Virus record (IMG/VR): IMGVR_UViG_3300044644_000126
Span: 1-23,831 of that record
Source: a virus
Direction: 5' to 3' (one strand)
Length of the DNA: 23,831 bases
Below are positions 6,454 to 12,172 of the stretch, one piece after another; within the stretch, counting starts at the first letter, position 1, and each line of letters starts with the position of its first letter. The translations under genes were made by a program, and so were the position numbers. The notes under the pieces are model-generated. The model had not been told where the DNA came from, searched no databases, and worked only from the letters and a program-made list of their open reading frames with translations.

Positions 6454-6623
6454 TGAAAATAACATATACATCTTACGGAAAAACATCAACAATAGAAACT
6501 TATGATGATATTAATATTGATGATTTAGGTAAAATACTTTATGATATTTGTTTATCACAAGGTTGGCATCCAGCATTATTAAAATCAATATTTAAAAAGA
6601 ATGTAACTAATGTCGAAAGTTAA
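6453..6623 (+). CDS. Small hypothetical protein (56 aa)
   Basis: The start ATG 6453 overlaps the previous stop (TAATG); the stop is TAA 6621-6623. The 56-residue product starts with a beta-like strand (M-K-I-T-Y-T-S-Y-G) and continues with an acidic helix (D-D-L-G-K-I-L-Y-D-I-C). S-Q-G-W-H-P-A-L-L-K-S-I-F follows. The 14-base overlap with the next gene and codon use like its neighbours support expression. The function is unknown. Confidence 0.6.
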   Translation: MKITYTSYGKTSTIETYDDINIDDLGKILYDICLSQGWHPALLKSIFKKNVTNVES

Positions 6624-6873
6624 AGAAGATAAATTTTCACCAACTGAAGAAGATATAAAAGCAATGGCAGTATGTTGGAAAAATGATTTAGCTTATGTTA
6701 TTAAACCAGCAAAAAATGCAAACAGATATAATATTATAAAATATCAAATAAGCAACTACAATGAAATATTTTATTATAAAGAAAACAATGTAAATGCAGA
6801 ATTTACAGAATATGAAGGATTAAAAAAAACAATGGAATTATATAAGTTTCACGCTAAAAGATTTACACAATGA
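6610..6873 (+). CDS. Hypothetical protein
   Basis: An 87-residue basic protein with mixed alpha/beta character and no domain I recognise. It overlaps the preceding small gene by 14 bases and shares an ATGA junction with the DUF3310 gene downstream. The centre (I-I-K-Y-Q-I-S-N-Y-N-E-I-F-Y-Y-K) alternates hydrophobic and polar residues like beta strands. It may belong to the small nucleic-acid-associated proteins of the early operon, but this is only position-based. Confidence 0.65.
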   Translation: MSKVKEDKFSPTEEDIKAMAVCWKNDLAYVIKPAKNANRYNIIKYQISNYNEIFYYKENNVNAEFTEYEGLKKTMELYKFHAKRFTQ

Positions 6874-7091
6874 CACCAATACATTACGACAACAAAAAGA
6901 ACTACGATGTTATAGACTTTATCAAAGACTATGATTTAAACTTTAATGAAGGAAATGTAGTTAAATATGTAGCAAGGGCAAAACACAAAGGCACACATAT
7001 AAAAGACTTGGAAAAGGCAATAGACTATTTAGAAAGAGAATTACAACATTTAAGAAAAGAACAAGAACAATGGATAGAACAGAACAAATAG
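6870..7091 (+). CDS. DUF3310-family phage protein
   Basis: A 73-residue protein matching the DUF3310 pattern, sometimes annotated as a phage nucleotide-kinase-like family. It has an initial H-Y-D, then D-V-I-D-F-I-K-D-Y and the core G-N-V-V-K-Y-V-A-R-A-K-H-K-G. D-L-E-K-A-I-D-Y-L-E-R-E-L follows. The family is widespread in phage early regions and its function is not settled. It is compact and ends in a charged helix. It overlaps the gene on each side. Confidence 0.82.
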   Translation: MTPIHYDNKKNYDVIDFIKDYDLNFNEGNVVKYVARAKHKGTHIKDLEKAIDYLERELQHLRKEQEQWIEQNK

Positions 7092-7243
7092 AATTTGATG
7101 CATTAGAACTTGAATACACTTTAAGTTATTTAATTAAGAAAAGACAATCATTATATTTAAAAGGTTTAAATGATGAAAAGATAAACGATAAAATAAGAGT
7201 AATACAAACTAAAATTAGAAATTATGCCAATTCCAACACCTAA
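7070..7243 (+). CDS. Small hypothetical helical protein (57 aa)
   Basis: ATG 7070 lies within the DUF3310 gene (22-base overlap) and the stop is TAA 7241-7243. The product (M-D-R-T-E-Q-I-E-F-D-A-L) is mostly two amphipathic helices, with I-K-K-R-Q-S-L-Y-L-K-G-L and Y-A-N-S at the end. It overlaps the following gene by 20 bases. The tight chain of overlaps is characteristic of this operon and supports translation; no function is recognised. Confidence 0.55.
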   Translation: MDRTEQIEFDALELEYTLSYLIKKRQSLYLKGLNDEKINDKIRVIQTKIRNYANSNT

Positions 7244-7364
7244 TCAAGGAGAAAAAGAAAAAGAGTTTATTCAAAGATGTATGTCTGATGACAAAATGGT
7301 AAGTGAATATCCAGACACAGACCAACGCTACACAGTATGTAGAACACAAATTGCAAAACGCTAA
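7224..7364 (+). CDS. Small phage protein with R-C-M / Q-R-Y-x-V-C motif
   Basis: A 46-residue product: M-P-I-P-T-P-N, then F-I-Q-R-C20-M-S-D-D, E-Y-P-D and Q-R-Y-T-V-C39. This short block resembles a motif I associate with phage proteins, where it also appears appended to head proteins such as prohead proteases. Here it is a free-standing gene at the end of the first early unit, 25 bases before a terminator. Two Cys and the charged pattern suggest a small protein-binding module. The role is unknown. Confidence 0.68.
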   Translation: MPIPTPNQGEKEKEFIQRCMSDDKMVSEYPDTDQRYTVCRTQIAKR

Positions 7365-7388
7365 TTGCAATTCGCAAATCACAAATTA

Positions 7389-7415
7389 GGATAGTTTAAC
7401 AGCTATCCTTTTTTT
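7389..7415 (+). terminator. Terminator closing the first early unit
   Basis: A perfect 6-bp stem GGATAG (7389-7394) / CTATCC (7403-7408) with an 8-base loop is followed by a run of T from 7409. It stands immediately before the second GTTAAA-type promoter, repeating the terminator-promoter layout seen at 642-728. Confidence 0.88.
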
Positions 7416-7420
7416 ATTTA

Positions 7421-7471
7421 AAACTTTAACATTTCATTAACACTTTTATATTAATAACTTGTTTATATTTG
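7421..7471 (+). promoter_or_regulatory. Early promoter 2 with inverted half-site block
   Basis: The reverse complement of 7421-7441 matches 678-698 at 20 of 21 positions. On the + strand the half-sites read TTTAAC (7425-7430) and ATTAAC (7436-7441), again with an 11-bp period. A 22-bp spacer, 14 of 22 identical to that of promoter 1, leads to TATATTTG (7464-7471), a perfect TANNTTTG. The block therefore sits at exactly the same distance from the -7 box as in promoters 1 and 3 but in the opposite orientation. Regulator binding is inferred; the promoter core is well supported by consensus. Confidence 0.72.
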
Positions 7472-7484
7472 CTAAACAATTAAC

Positions 7485-7510
7485 AATTAAAAACAAACAT
7501 TATGAAAACA
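7485..7510 (+). repeat. 26-bp translation leader identical to 735-760
   Basis: This is the second copy of the A-rich leader that ends in codons Met-Lys-Thr. The flanking bases differ on both sides, so the identity stops exactly at the leader. Together with the similar promoters upstream, it suggests that a complete promoter-leader cassette was duplicated, or that it is under strong selection. Confidence 0.7.
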
Positions 7511-7591
7511 TTATTAAAAGAATTTGCATTAGCATTATTATTATGGGTTGTATTTTTCACTGGTTCATTAATCCTTTTAAATGTAATTTAG
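7502..7591 (+). CDS. 29-residue membrane micropeptide
   Basis: ATG 7502 sits in the shared 26-bp leader and the stop is TAG 7589-7591. After M-K-T-L-L-K-E-F the remaining residues form one hydrophobic stretch (A-L-A-L-L-L-W-V-V-F-F-T-G-S-L-I-L-L), long enough to cross a membrane once. As the first gene after early promoter 2 it should be strongly expressed. Small phage membrane peptides can be holin-like or superinfection-exclusion factors, but nothing specific is visible. Below 30 residues, coding status relies on position and start context. Confidence 0.58.
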   Translation: MKTLLKEFALALLLWVVFFTGSLILLNVI

Positions 7592-7592
7592 T

Positions 7593-7709
7593 ATGACACC
7601 AGAAGATAAAAAAGAATTAGACTTTGTATTGAAACAAGCAACAAGAATTTTAATTGGTGCAATAGTAGCAGCATTAGTATTATTAACAATAGCAATTATA
7701 AAATTATGA
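7593..7709 (+). CDS. 38-residue single-span membrane protein
   Basis: It begins two bases after the micropeptide stop and ends in an ATGA overlap with the following gene. An acidic N-terminus (M-T-P-E-D-K-K-E-L-D) precedes a hydrophobic span (I-L-I-G-A-I-V-A-A-L-V-L-L-T-I-A-I-I) and a terminal K-L. The layout predicts one membrane helix with a short soluble head. It pairs with the 29-residue peptide just upstream. Function unknown; a lysis, exclusion or membrane-anchoring role would be guesswork. Confidence 0.58.
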   Translation: MTPEDKKELDFVLKQATRILIGAIVAALVLLTIAIIKL

Positions 7710-7909
7710 AAATAGAAATTATTAGAAAATTAGATATACTTTTAGATTTACAAAGTGAAGATAACATATATCAAACAACTTTAATCAAATCAATTAAGAA
7801 AGATTTAATTAACGAATGGAATGCATCAGATAACTATGCACAACAAATTAGGGAAGTTTTAGATATGGATAATACTTATGATTTATTAAACAACATTAAA
7901 ATTAGATAA
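7706..7909 (+). CDS. Hypothetical protein
   Basis: A 67-residue acidic, helix-rich protein (I-R-K-L-D-I-L-L-D-L-Q-S-E-D). It contains no motif I recognise. It starts in an ATGA junction with the membrane protein and ends one base before the exonuclease start, so it is likely co-translated with both. A role as accessory to the exonuclease is possible from position only. Confidence 0.62.
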   Translation: MKIEIIRKLDILLDLQSEDNIYQTTLIKSIKKDLINEWNASDNYAQQIREVLDMDNTYDLLNNIKIR

Positions 7910-7910
7910 T

Positions 7911-8675
7911 ATGATAACAACTTTTGACAACAAACAATGGGATAAACAAGAACTATTAGACAATATGTATGATGATAGTTTCTATTATGGATATTTAGGT
8001 AAAAACGCATTAAGCAGTTCATCAGCAAAGATGCTTATATCTTCACCCAAAACATATAAATACGTTACACAATATGGTTCAGATGAAAGCCAAGCATTAC
8101 GTGATGGCAAACTATTTCACACAATGATATTAGAACCACATAAATTAAATGATTTAGTAATTGTTGATGTAGCAACTAAAGCTGGAAAAGAATACAAACT
8201 TGCAAAAGAACAAGGTTTAGAAGTATACACAAGAAAAGAATATCAAGATGCTGAAAGATTAACTGATGCTTTAATGAAAAACAATGAAGTTGTATCTTTA
8301 ATGAGTAAATCACAAACAGAAATACCAGCAATAGAAATGATTGATGGAATACCATTTAGAGCAAAAGCAGATATCTTAAAGCCAAATATGATTATAGATT
8401 TAAAAACTACAACAGGTGTTAAGGACTTTAGATATAGTGCAGACAAATATAGCTATGATTTACAAGCATATCTTTATAAAAAGATGTTTGATGTAGACCA
8501 CTTTATTTTTGTTGCAATAGACAAAGGTAGTTTAGATATAGCAATATTTGAATGTAGTGATGAATTTTATGCAAAAGGTGAAGCAAAGTTAGAACAAGCA
8601 ATATCTAACTATAAATACTTCTTTGGTGAAGAAGATATGGATTTAAACCAATATGTTTTAAGAGGTGTTTTATAA
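7911..8675 (+). CDS. RecE/RecB-like PD-(D/E)XK exonuclease
   Basis: A 254-residue nuclease of the exodeoxyribonuclease-VIII / PDDEXK family. The signature begins with A-L-S-S-S-S-A-K-M-L and G-K-L-F-H70-T-M-I-L-E-P, giving the conserved His. The metal site follows as A-K-A-D154-I-L and M-I-I-D163-L-K165-T-T. The closing helix is Y-D-L-Q-A-Y-L-Y at 182-189, the Q-x3-Y motif of the RecB nuclease family. Such enzymes digest one strand of duplex ends and hand 3' single strands to an annealing protein, here probably the ERF protein 6 kb upstream. Its size fits free-standing phage exonucleases rather than the much larger E. coli RecE. It ends in a TAATG overlap with the next gene. Confidence 0.85.
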   Translation: MITTFDNKQWDKQELLDNMYDDSFYYGYLGKNALSSSSAKMLISSPKTYKYVTQYGSDESQALRDGKLFHTMILEPHKLNDLVIVDVATKAGKEYKLAKEQGLEVYTRKEYQDAERLTDALMKNNEVVSLMSKSQTEIPAIEMIDGIPFRAKADILKPNMIIDLKTTTGVKDFRYSADKYSYDLQAYLYKKMFDVDHFIFVAIDKGSLDIAIFECSDEFYAKGEAKLEQAISNYKYFFGEEDMDLNQYVLRGVL

Positions 8676-8902
8676 TGAATGATATAGCAACAGAACATTA
8701 TAATATTACCTTATATGAAATAGAACAGGGAATGACTATTGAACAAATAAGATTAATATTAAAAGAGTATGAAGCAGCAGAATTATATGAAGAATGTCAA
8801 GGAATACATTTAGCATTAGAAATAGTATTATTTAACATACTAACAGAATTAATAAAACAAAGTAAAAAACAAAAAATAAAAATTAGATGGAAACGCAAAT
8901 AA
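8675..8902 (+). CDS. Hypothetical protein with basic tail
   Basis: A 75-residue protein with an acidic helical body (L-Y-E-I-E-Q-G-M-T-I-E-Q-I-R-L-I-L-K-E-Y-E) and a strongly basic end (K-K-Q-K-I-K-I-R-W-K-R-K). The charge split suggests contact with both protein and nucleic acid. It is coupled to the exonuclease stop by TAATG and overlaps the DnaA-like gene by 16 bases, so all three are probably made together. I do not recognise the family. Confidence 0.65.
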   Translation: MNDIATEHYNITLYEIEQGMTIEQIRLILKEYEAAELYEECQGIHLALEIVLFNILTELIKQSKKQKIKIRWKRK

Positions 8903-9420
8903 CATTACAATTAAAAAAAGCAATACAAGAAATAACAGGTGTAGATATAAATGAAGTTACACGCAGAAGAGAAACAATAGAAGCACGTGCAATATATTAT
9001 AAAGTATTAAAGCAAATAGATAAAAAGAAATCATTAAAATCTATTGGTGCTTCAGTAGGAAAAGACCACGCAACAGTTTTACATTCATTAAAAAACTATG
9101 ATATGTTTGAGCAGTTTAATCCAACACTAAAGTTATTTAGAAAACAAATAATGCAAAGATTAAATTATGCAACACCAGATATATTAGATATGACTAAAGA
9201 TGAATTAATACAAAGTCTACAAATAGATGTAATGAAACTAAATGAAGAAATAGCAAACTTGCAAGAAACGATAACTAACCTACAAAAACCAAGAAACAAT
9301 TACAAAATAGTAAACAACATAGAAACACTACTATTAGAAACAGAAGGTAAAGAACAACAAGAAATAATATTAGAACGCTTACAAGCACTTTATAGAATGA
9401 ATAGAAACATTAAACTTTAA
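8887..9420 (+). CDS. DnaA domain IV-like DNA-binding protein with coiled coil
   Basis: A 177-residue protein. Residues 30-70 resemble the C-terminal DNA-binding domain of the initiator DnaA. R-A-I-Y-Y-K-V-L is followed by K-S-L-K-S-I-G-A-S-V-G-K-D-H-A-T-V-L-H, where D-H-x-T-V-L-H is the DnaA signature that reads DnaA boxes. There is no ATPase domain. Residues about 103-135 form a coiled coil (L-Q-I-D-V-M-K-L-N-E-E-I-A-N-L-Q-E), pointing to dimerisation. Phage proteins of this kind may bind a replication origin or compete with host DnaA. I could not find a DnaA-box cluster nearby. The helix-turn-helix family call is strong; the role is inference. Confidence 0.8.
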   Translation: METQITLQLKKAIQEITGVDINEVTRRRETIEARAIYYKVLKQIDKKKSLKSIGASVGKDHATVLHSLKNYDMFEQFNPTLKLFRKQIMQRLNYATPDILDMTKDELIQSLQIDVMKLNEEIANLQETITNLQKPRNNYKIVNNIETLLLETEGKEQQEIILERLQALYRMNRNIKL

Positions 9421-9424
9421 TAAG

Positions 9425-9541
9425 ATGAGAATAGAAACAAACTACACAGACAGATTTAGTTTAGGAATTGTAATTGGTAGAAATGAAATATCAATAGCAA
9501 TAGTATTAATAATAATAGATATAAAGTTATGGCAGATATAG
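9425..9541 (+). CDS. 38-residue hypothetical peptide
   Basis: ATG 9425 follows the DnaA-like stop by four bases; the stop is TAG 9539-9541, inside the next gene. The product has a polar start (M-R-I-E-T-N-Y-T-D-R-F) and a hydrophobic end (I-S-I-A-I-V-L-I-I-I-D-I) and may be membrane-associated or a tiny beta protein. The 13-base overlap with the Cys-rich gene resembles the other overlaps in this operon. Support is moderate given the size. Confidence 0.48.
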   Translation: MRIETNYTDRFSLGIVIGRNEISIAIVLIIIDIKLWQI

Positions 9542-9759
9542 CAAAATGTAATGACGCATTATGTCCTTCAAAAGATTACTGTTATAGATTTACAGCACCA
9601 GCATCAGAAGTATGGCAATCGTATGGTGGATTTAGTAGAGAAGATGACGCAGATAATTGTGATATGTTTTATCCTAATGGTAAATGTAGACATTGTAATT
9701 TAGAAAATGATAATCACAAAATTAGTTGTCCAATAATGAAAATACAAGTGAACTTATGA
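9529..9759 (+). CDS. Cys-rich phage protein, putative metal-binding
   Basis: A 76-residue protein with seven Cys: C7, C12, C18, C44, C53, C56 and C67. The pattern A-K-C-N-D-A-L-C-P-S-K-D-Y-C-Y-R-F-T-A-P, then D-N-C-D-M-F-Y, resembles a small family I associate with Bacteroidota phages. A second part, C53-R-H-C56 with H and C67, would suit a zinc site. The function is unknown. It overlaps the peptide genes on each side. Confidence 0.72.
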   Translation: MADIAKCNDALCPSKDYCYRFTAPASEVWQSYGGFSREDDADNCDMFYPNGKCRHCNLENDNHKISCPIMKIQVNL

Positions 9760-9848
9760 AATATATTTTAGTAATAATAGCTTATGAATTTATAAGAGAA
9801 AAATTAATATCTTTATGGTATTACTTAATTAAAAAAGGAACAGAATGA
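9756..9848 (+). CDS. 30-residue hypothetical peptide
   Basis: It lies between ATGA junctions with the Cys-rich gene (9756-9759) and the following gene (9845-9848). The sequence M-K-Y-I-L-V-I-I-A-Y-E-F-I-R-E-K-L is amphipathic to hydrophobic and ends in a basic K-K-G-T-E. The exact fit between two overlapping stop/start pairs is the main reason to accept such a short frame. No function can be proposed. Confidence 0.5.
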   Translation: MKYILVIIAYEFIREKLISLWYYLIKKGTE

Positions 9849-10054
9849 CACCAAGAGAAAAAGCAAATGAATTATACAGCAAGTATGATGATTTATTAAA
9901 TAAAGATTTTATTAATCCTATTGTATTTGATAATCAATTAAAACAATGTGCATTAATAGCAGTTAATGAGTTAATATACGAAACACAATTTGAAGTTCCA
10001 AATATTAGACAAAGATATTGGATTAATGTTAAAAAACAAATAGAGAACTTATGA
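9845..10054 (+). CDS. Conserved small phage protein
   Basis: A 69-residue helical protein: M-T-P-R-E-K-A-N-E-L-Y-S-K-Y, then L-K-Q-C-A-L-I-A-V-N-E-L-I and R-Y-W-I-N-V-K-K-Q-I. The order T-P-x-E-K-A-x-E-L ... K-Q-C-A-L-I-A-V-x-E ... Y-W-x-x-V-K is one I know as recurrent in Bacteroidota phages and prophages, always unannotated. It joins its neighbours by ATGA overlaps. The next gene starts with a similar M-T-P-x-Y-R-A-N, which may be a diverged partial copy. Confidence 0.68.
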   Translation: MTPREKANELYSKYDDLLNKDFINPIVFDNQLKQCALIAVNELIYETQFEVPNIRQRYWINVKKQIENL

Positions 10055-10194
10055 CACCACAATATAGAGCAAACATTCTTTACAATAAGTATAGCAAAGA
10101 ATATAATAGATTTGTTGTATCTGGTTATATTAAACAAGGTTTAGATGAATGGAAAGAAATAGCTATTGAATTAGCAAAGTTATATAAACAATAA
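10051..10194 (+). CDS. 47-residue hypothetical, possible diverged copy of its neighbour
   Basis: ATG 10051 overlaps the preceding stop (ATGA) and the stop is TAA 10192-10194. The sequence M-T-P-Q-Y-R-A-N-I-L-Y-N-K-Y-S-K aligns loosely with the start of the preceding protein (M-T-P-R-E-K-A-N-E-L-Y-S-K-Y). It ends with W-K-E-I-A-I-E-L-A-K-L-Y-K-Q. It is the last gene before the terminase leader. Confidence 0.55.
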   Translation: MTPQYRANILYNKYSKEYNRFVVSGYIKQGLDEWKEIAIELAKLYKQ

Positions 10195-10241
10195 ATAAAA
10201 ACTATTATTTTTATAATTGAATAAACAAAATTTATCAAGTT
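10195..10241 (+). promoter_or_regulatory. A/T-rich leader of the packaging genes
   Basis: This 47-base stretch is almost pure A/T. TATAATTG (10212-10219) is one mismatch from the TANNTTTG -7 box, but no GTTAAA half-sites or clear -33 element accompany it. No terminator separates it from the early genes, so read-through is possible. Weak evidence. Confidence 0.3.
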
Positions 10242-10496
10242 ATGAGTAACAATAATTATGGTGGCAAAAGAGAAGGTGCTGGTAGACCATCAAAAGCAGA
10301 AGAAGTAAAACTAATTGAAAGATTAAAACCATTAGAAGAAAAAGCATTTAAAGCATTAGAAGCTGGATTAGATGCTGGTGATTTTAAATTTACACAATTA
10401 TTTTATAACTACTATGCCGGTAAACCAAGAGAAACAAAAGATATAACTGTAAGTAATGAACAACCTATCTTTAATATTGATTTAGATGAAGTTTAA
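10242..10496 (+). CDS. Probable terminase small subunit
   Basis: An 84-residue protein that starts G-G-K-R-E-G-A-G-R-P-S-K. This basic, Gly-rich head is common at the start of phage terminase small subunits and related DNA-recognition proteins. A helical stretch follows (L-I-E-R-L-K-P-L-E-E-K-A-F-K-A-L) and then F-T-Q-L-F-Y-N-Y-Y-A-G-K-P, typical of the oligomerisation part. It is shorter than many TerS proteins. The stop lies 11 bases before the large terminase start, the standard order, which is the strongest support. It would recognise the packaging site and recruit the motor. Confidence 0.7.
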   Translation: MSNNNYGGKREGAGRPSKAEEVKLIERLKPLEEKAFKALEAGLDAGDFKFTQLFYNYYAGKPRETKDITVSNEQPIFNIDLDEV

Positions 10497-10507
10497 AGCA
10501 TTATCTT

Positions 10508-11674
10508 ATGGAGTTTATATTAACTACTGCAATTAGAAAATTATTACGTTTAAAGAAGCGTATTAAAGTTATTAGAGGTGGAACATCAGCTGGTAAAACA
10601 TTTGGTATTCTACCTTTACTAATTGATAAAGCAATTAAAGAACCTAATTTAGAAATTAGTGTAGTATCTGAAAGCATACCACATTTACGTAGAGGTGCTT
10701 TAAAAGACTTCTTAAAGATTATAATGGCATTAGGTAGATATAATGATAGTCAGTTTAATAAGTCTACTTTAAAATACACATTTGCAAATGGAAGTTATAT
10801 TGAATTTTTTAGTGTTGACCAGCCAGATAAATTAAGAGGTGCAAGAAGAAATATATTATATGTTAATGAGTGCAACAATATAGATTTTGAAAGTTACTAT
10901 CAATTAGCAATTAGAACTTCAGGTGATATATGGTTAGATTATAATCCTACTTCAGCATTTTGGGTTGATAAAGAAATATTAACACAATCAGATGTAGACT
11001 TTATTACATTGACTTATTTAGATAATGAAGCATTATCAGAAACAATAGTTCAAGAAATAGAAGCAGCAAAAGTAAAAGCATTAACATCTACATATTGGTC
11101 AAACTGGTGGCAAGTTTATGGTTTAGGTCAAACAGGTAGTTTAGAAGGTGTATGTATTCCTGATTGGCAAGAAATAGATTTACCACAAGATTCAAGAATA
11201 TTATGTTACGGAATGGACTTTGGTTATAGTAATGACCCAACAAGTTTAGTAACTATGTACAAATATAATGATGCTTATATATTTGATGAAGTAATTTATA
11301 AGAAAGGTTTATTGAATAGTGAAATATCAAATCTATTAAAAGCAAATAATGTAAACGAAATTGTTTACGCTGATAGTGCTGAACCTAAATCAATAGCTGA
11401 ATTAAATAGTTATGGTCATAATGTATTACCAGTTACAAAAGGAAAAGATAGTATCTTATTTGGTCTTAATTTAATTAATCAAAACAAAGTTTATGTTACA
11501 TCAAGAAGCAAGAACTTAATTAATGAATTAAGAAACTACATTTGGCAAACTGATAAAACAGGTGTGAAAATGAATAGACCAATAGATGCTTATAATCACG
11601 CAATAGATGCTATGCGATATGCAATGACAAGTCAATTAGAAAATCCACACAAAGGTAATTACTTTATATACTAA
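10508..11674 (+). CDS. terL: Terminase large subunit
   Basis: A 388-residue DNA-packaging motor. The ATPase domain has Walker A G-G-T-S-A-G-K-T at 24-31 and a Walker B-like I-L-Y-V-N-E at 116-121, with Glu121 as the catalytic base. Asn stands where Asp is usual, a variant known in this branch. D-Y-N-P-T at 144-148 acts as the coupling motif. The RNase-H-like nuclease domain carries D237 (G-M-D-F-G-Y), D289 (Y-A-D-S-A-E-P) and D367 (H-A-I-D-A-M-R-Y). Both activities needed to pump and cut DNA are therefore present. Length is on the short side of normal and complete. It ends in a TAATG overlap with a small gene. Confidence 0.95.
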   Translation: MEFILTTAIRKLLRLKKRIKVIRGGTSAGKTFGILPLLIDKAIKEPNLEISVVSESIPHLRRGALKDFLKIIMALGRYNDSQFNKSTLKYTFANGSYIEFFSVDQPDKLRGARRNILYVNECNNIDFESYYQLAIRTSGDIWLDYNPTSAFWVDKEILTQSDVDFITLTYLDNEALSETIVQEIEAAKVKALTSTYWSNWWQVYGLGQTGSLEGVCIPDWQEIDLPQDSRILCYGMDFGYSNDPTSLVTMYKYNDAYIFDEVIYKKGLLNSEISNLLKANNVNEIVYADSAEPKSIAELNSYGHNVLPVTKGKDSILFGLNLINQNKVYVTSRSKNLINELRNYIWQTDKTGVKMNRPIDAYNHAIDAMRYAMTSQLENPHKGNYFIY

Positions 11675-11823
11675 TGACATACGGACAAATAATAGCAACA
11701 ATACAATGTTATATACACCATATGACTGATAAAGAAGTTCAGATTAACTTACCAAGAAACGTAGGTGAAATAAAAAAGATGCAACAAATGTATAATATAG
11801 CAAGTGCTTACCTTTCGCAGTAA
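11674..11823 (+). CDS. Small hypothetical protein after terL
   Basis: The 49-residue product begins M-T-Y-G-Q-I-I-A-T-I-Q-C-Y and ends with an A-Y-L-S-Q tail. The start overlaps the terminase stop (TAATG); the stop is TAA 11821-11823. It is probably helical, with no recognised domain. The coupling to terL suggests co-expression with the packaging motor. Confidence 0.58.
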   Translation: MTYGQIIATIQCYIHHMTDKEVQINLPRNVGEIKKMQQMYNIASAYLSQ

Positions 11824-11864
11824 GATAACTATTAAAATCAACGTTTATATTGACACAAAAAGTA

Positions 11865-12089
11865 ATGGAAAAAGAAGAAGATATATTTGAAAATATGGAG
11901 TTTGAACTAGCAGATACAAGATATGAAATAATATCAATGTGCAATCAAGCATTAAGTTCAGTTGAAGGATTTGATACGTATATGATTGATGAAAAAGATA
12001 CGTATAAGATTAAAGAAATAAAAAGAAAGTGTTTAGCTTTAATTGATTTGCATATTGGAATGATATACGATGAAAACTTTGATGCGTAA
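11865..12089 (+). CDS. Acidic hypothetical protein
   Basis: I place the start at ATG 11865 rather than at the in-frame TTG 11850, since nearly every other start here is ATG and the bases just upstream are A-rich. The 74-residue product is acidic (M-E-K-E-E-D-I-F-E-N-M-E-F-E-L) and helical. It has an internal near-repeat D-T-Y-M-I-D-E-K-D-T-Y-K-I-K-E, reflected in two copies of GATACGTATA at 11973 and 11997. The stop codon lies inside a 16-bp palindrome that precedes promoter 3. No function is recognised. Confidence 0.6.
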   Translation: MEKEEDIFENMEFELADTRYEIISMCNQALSSVEGFDTYMIDEKDTYKIKEIKRKCLALIDLHIGMIYDENFDA

Positions 12090-12101
12090 CTTATAAGTTA
12101 C
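12086..12101. promoter_or_regulatory. 16-bp perfect palindrome next to promoter 3
   Basis: GTAACTTATAAGTTAC reads the same on both strands. It includes the stop codon of the preceding gene and ends three bases before the GTTAAA block of promoter 3. No T-tract follows, so it is not a standard terminator; a dimeric repressor or activator site is plausible. Palindromes of this length are rare by chance even in A/T-rich DNA. Confidence 0.5.
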
Positions 12102-12104
12102 TAT

Positions 12105-12155
12105 GTTAAATAAAAGTTAAAATGTATTATATTTAAAACAAAAGAATTAGATTTG
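12105..12155 (+). promoter_or_regulatory. Promoter 3 with GTTAAA half-sites
   Basis: GTTAAA at 12105-12110 and 12116-12121 keeps the 11-bp period. The 21-bp block 12105-12125 matches that of promoter 1 at 17 of 21 positions. After 22 bases comes TAGATTTG (12148-12155), the same perfect -7 element as promoter 1. The intervening spacer is not conserved, so the two ends of the cassette seem to be what is kept. It would drive the 56-residue gene at 12173 and is followed by a strong terminator at 12367. Confidence 0.68.
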
Positions 12156-12172
12156 TATCAAATAATAAACAA

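Noticed and set aside
8887-9420. A replication origin with DnaA boxes near the DnaA-like gene
   Set aside because: I looked for repeated TTATCCACA-like sites nearby and saw none; scattered ATCCACA matches near 11643 and 17620 are isolated and coding.
11850-11864. TTG start for the gene ending at 12089
   Set aside because: An ATG five codons later has the usual A-rich context; TTG starts are not used elsewhere here.
11973-12006. Two copies of GATACGTATA
   Set aside because: Both lie in frame in the acidic gene and encode a short repeated Asp-Thr-Tyr; the coding repeat explains them.
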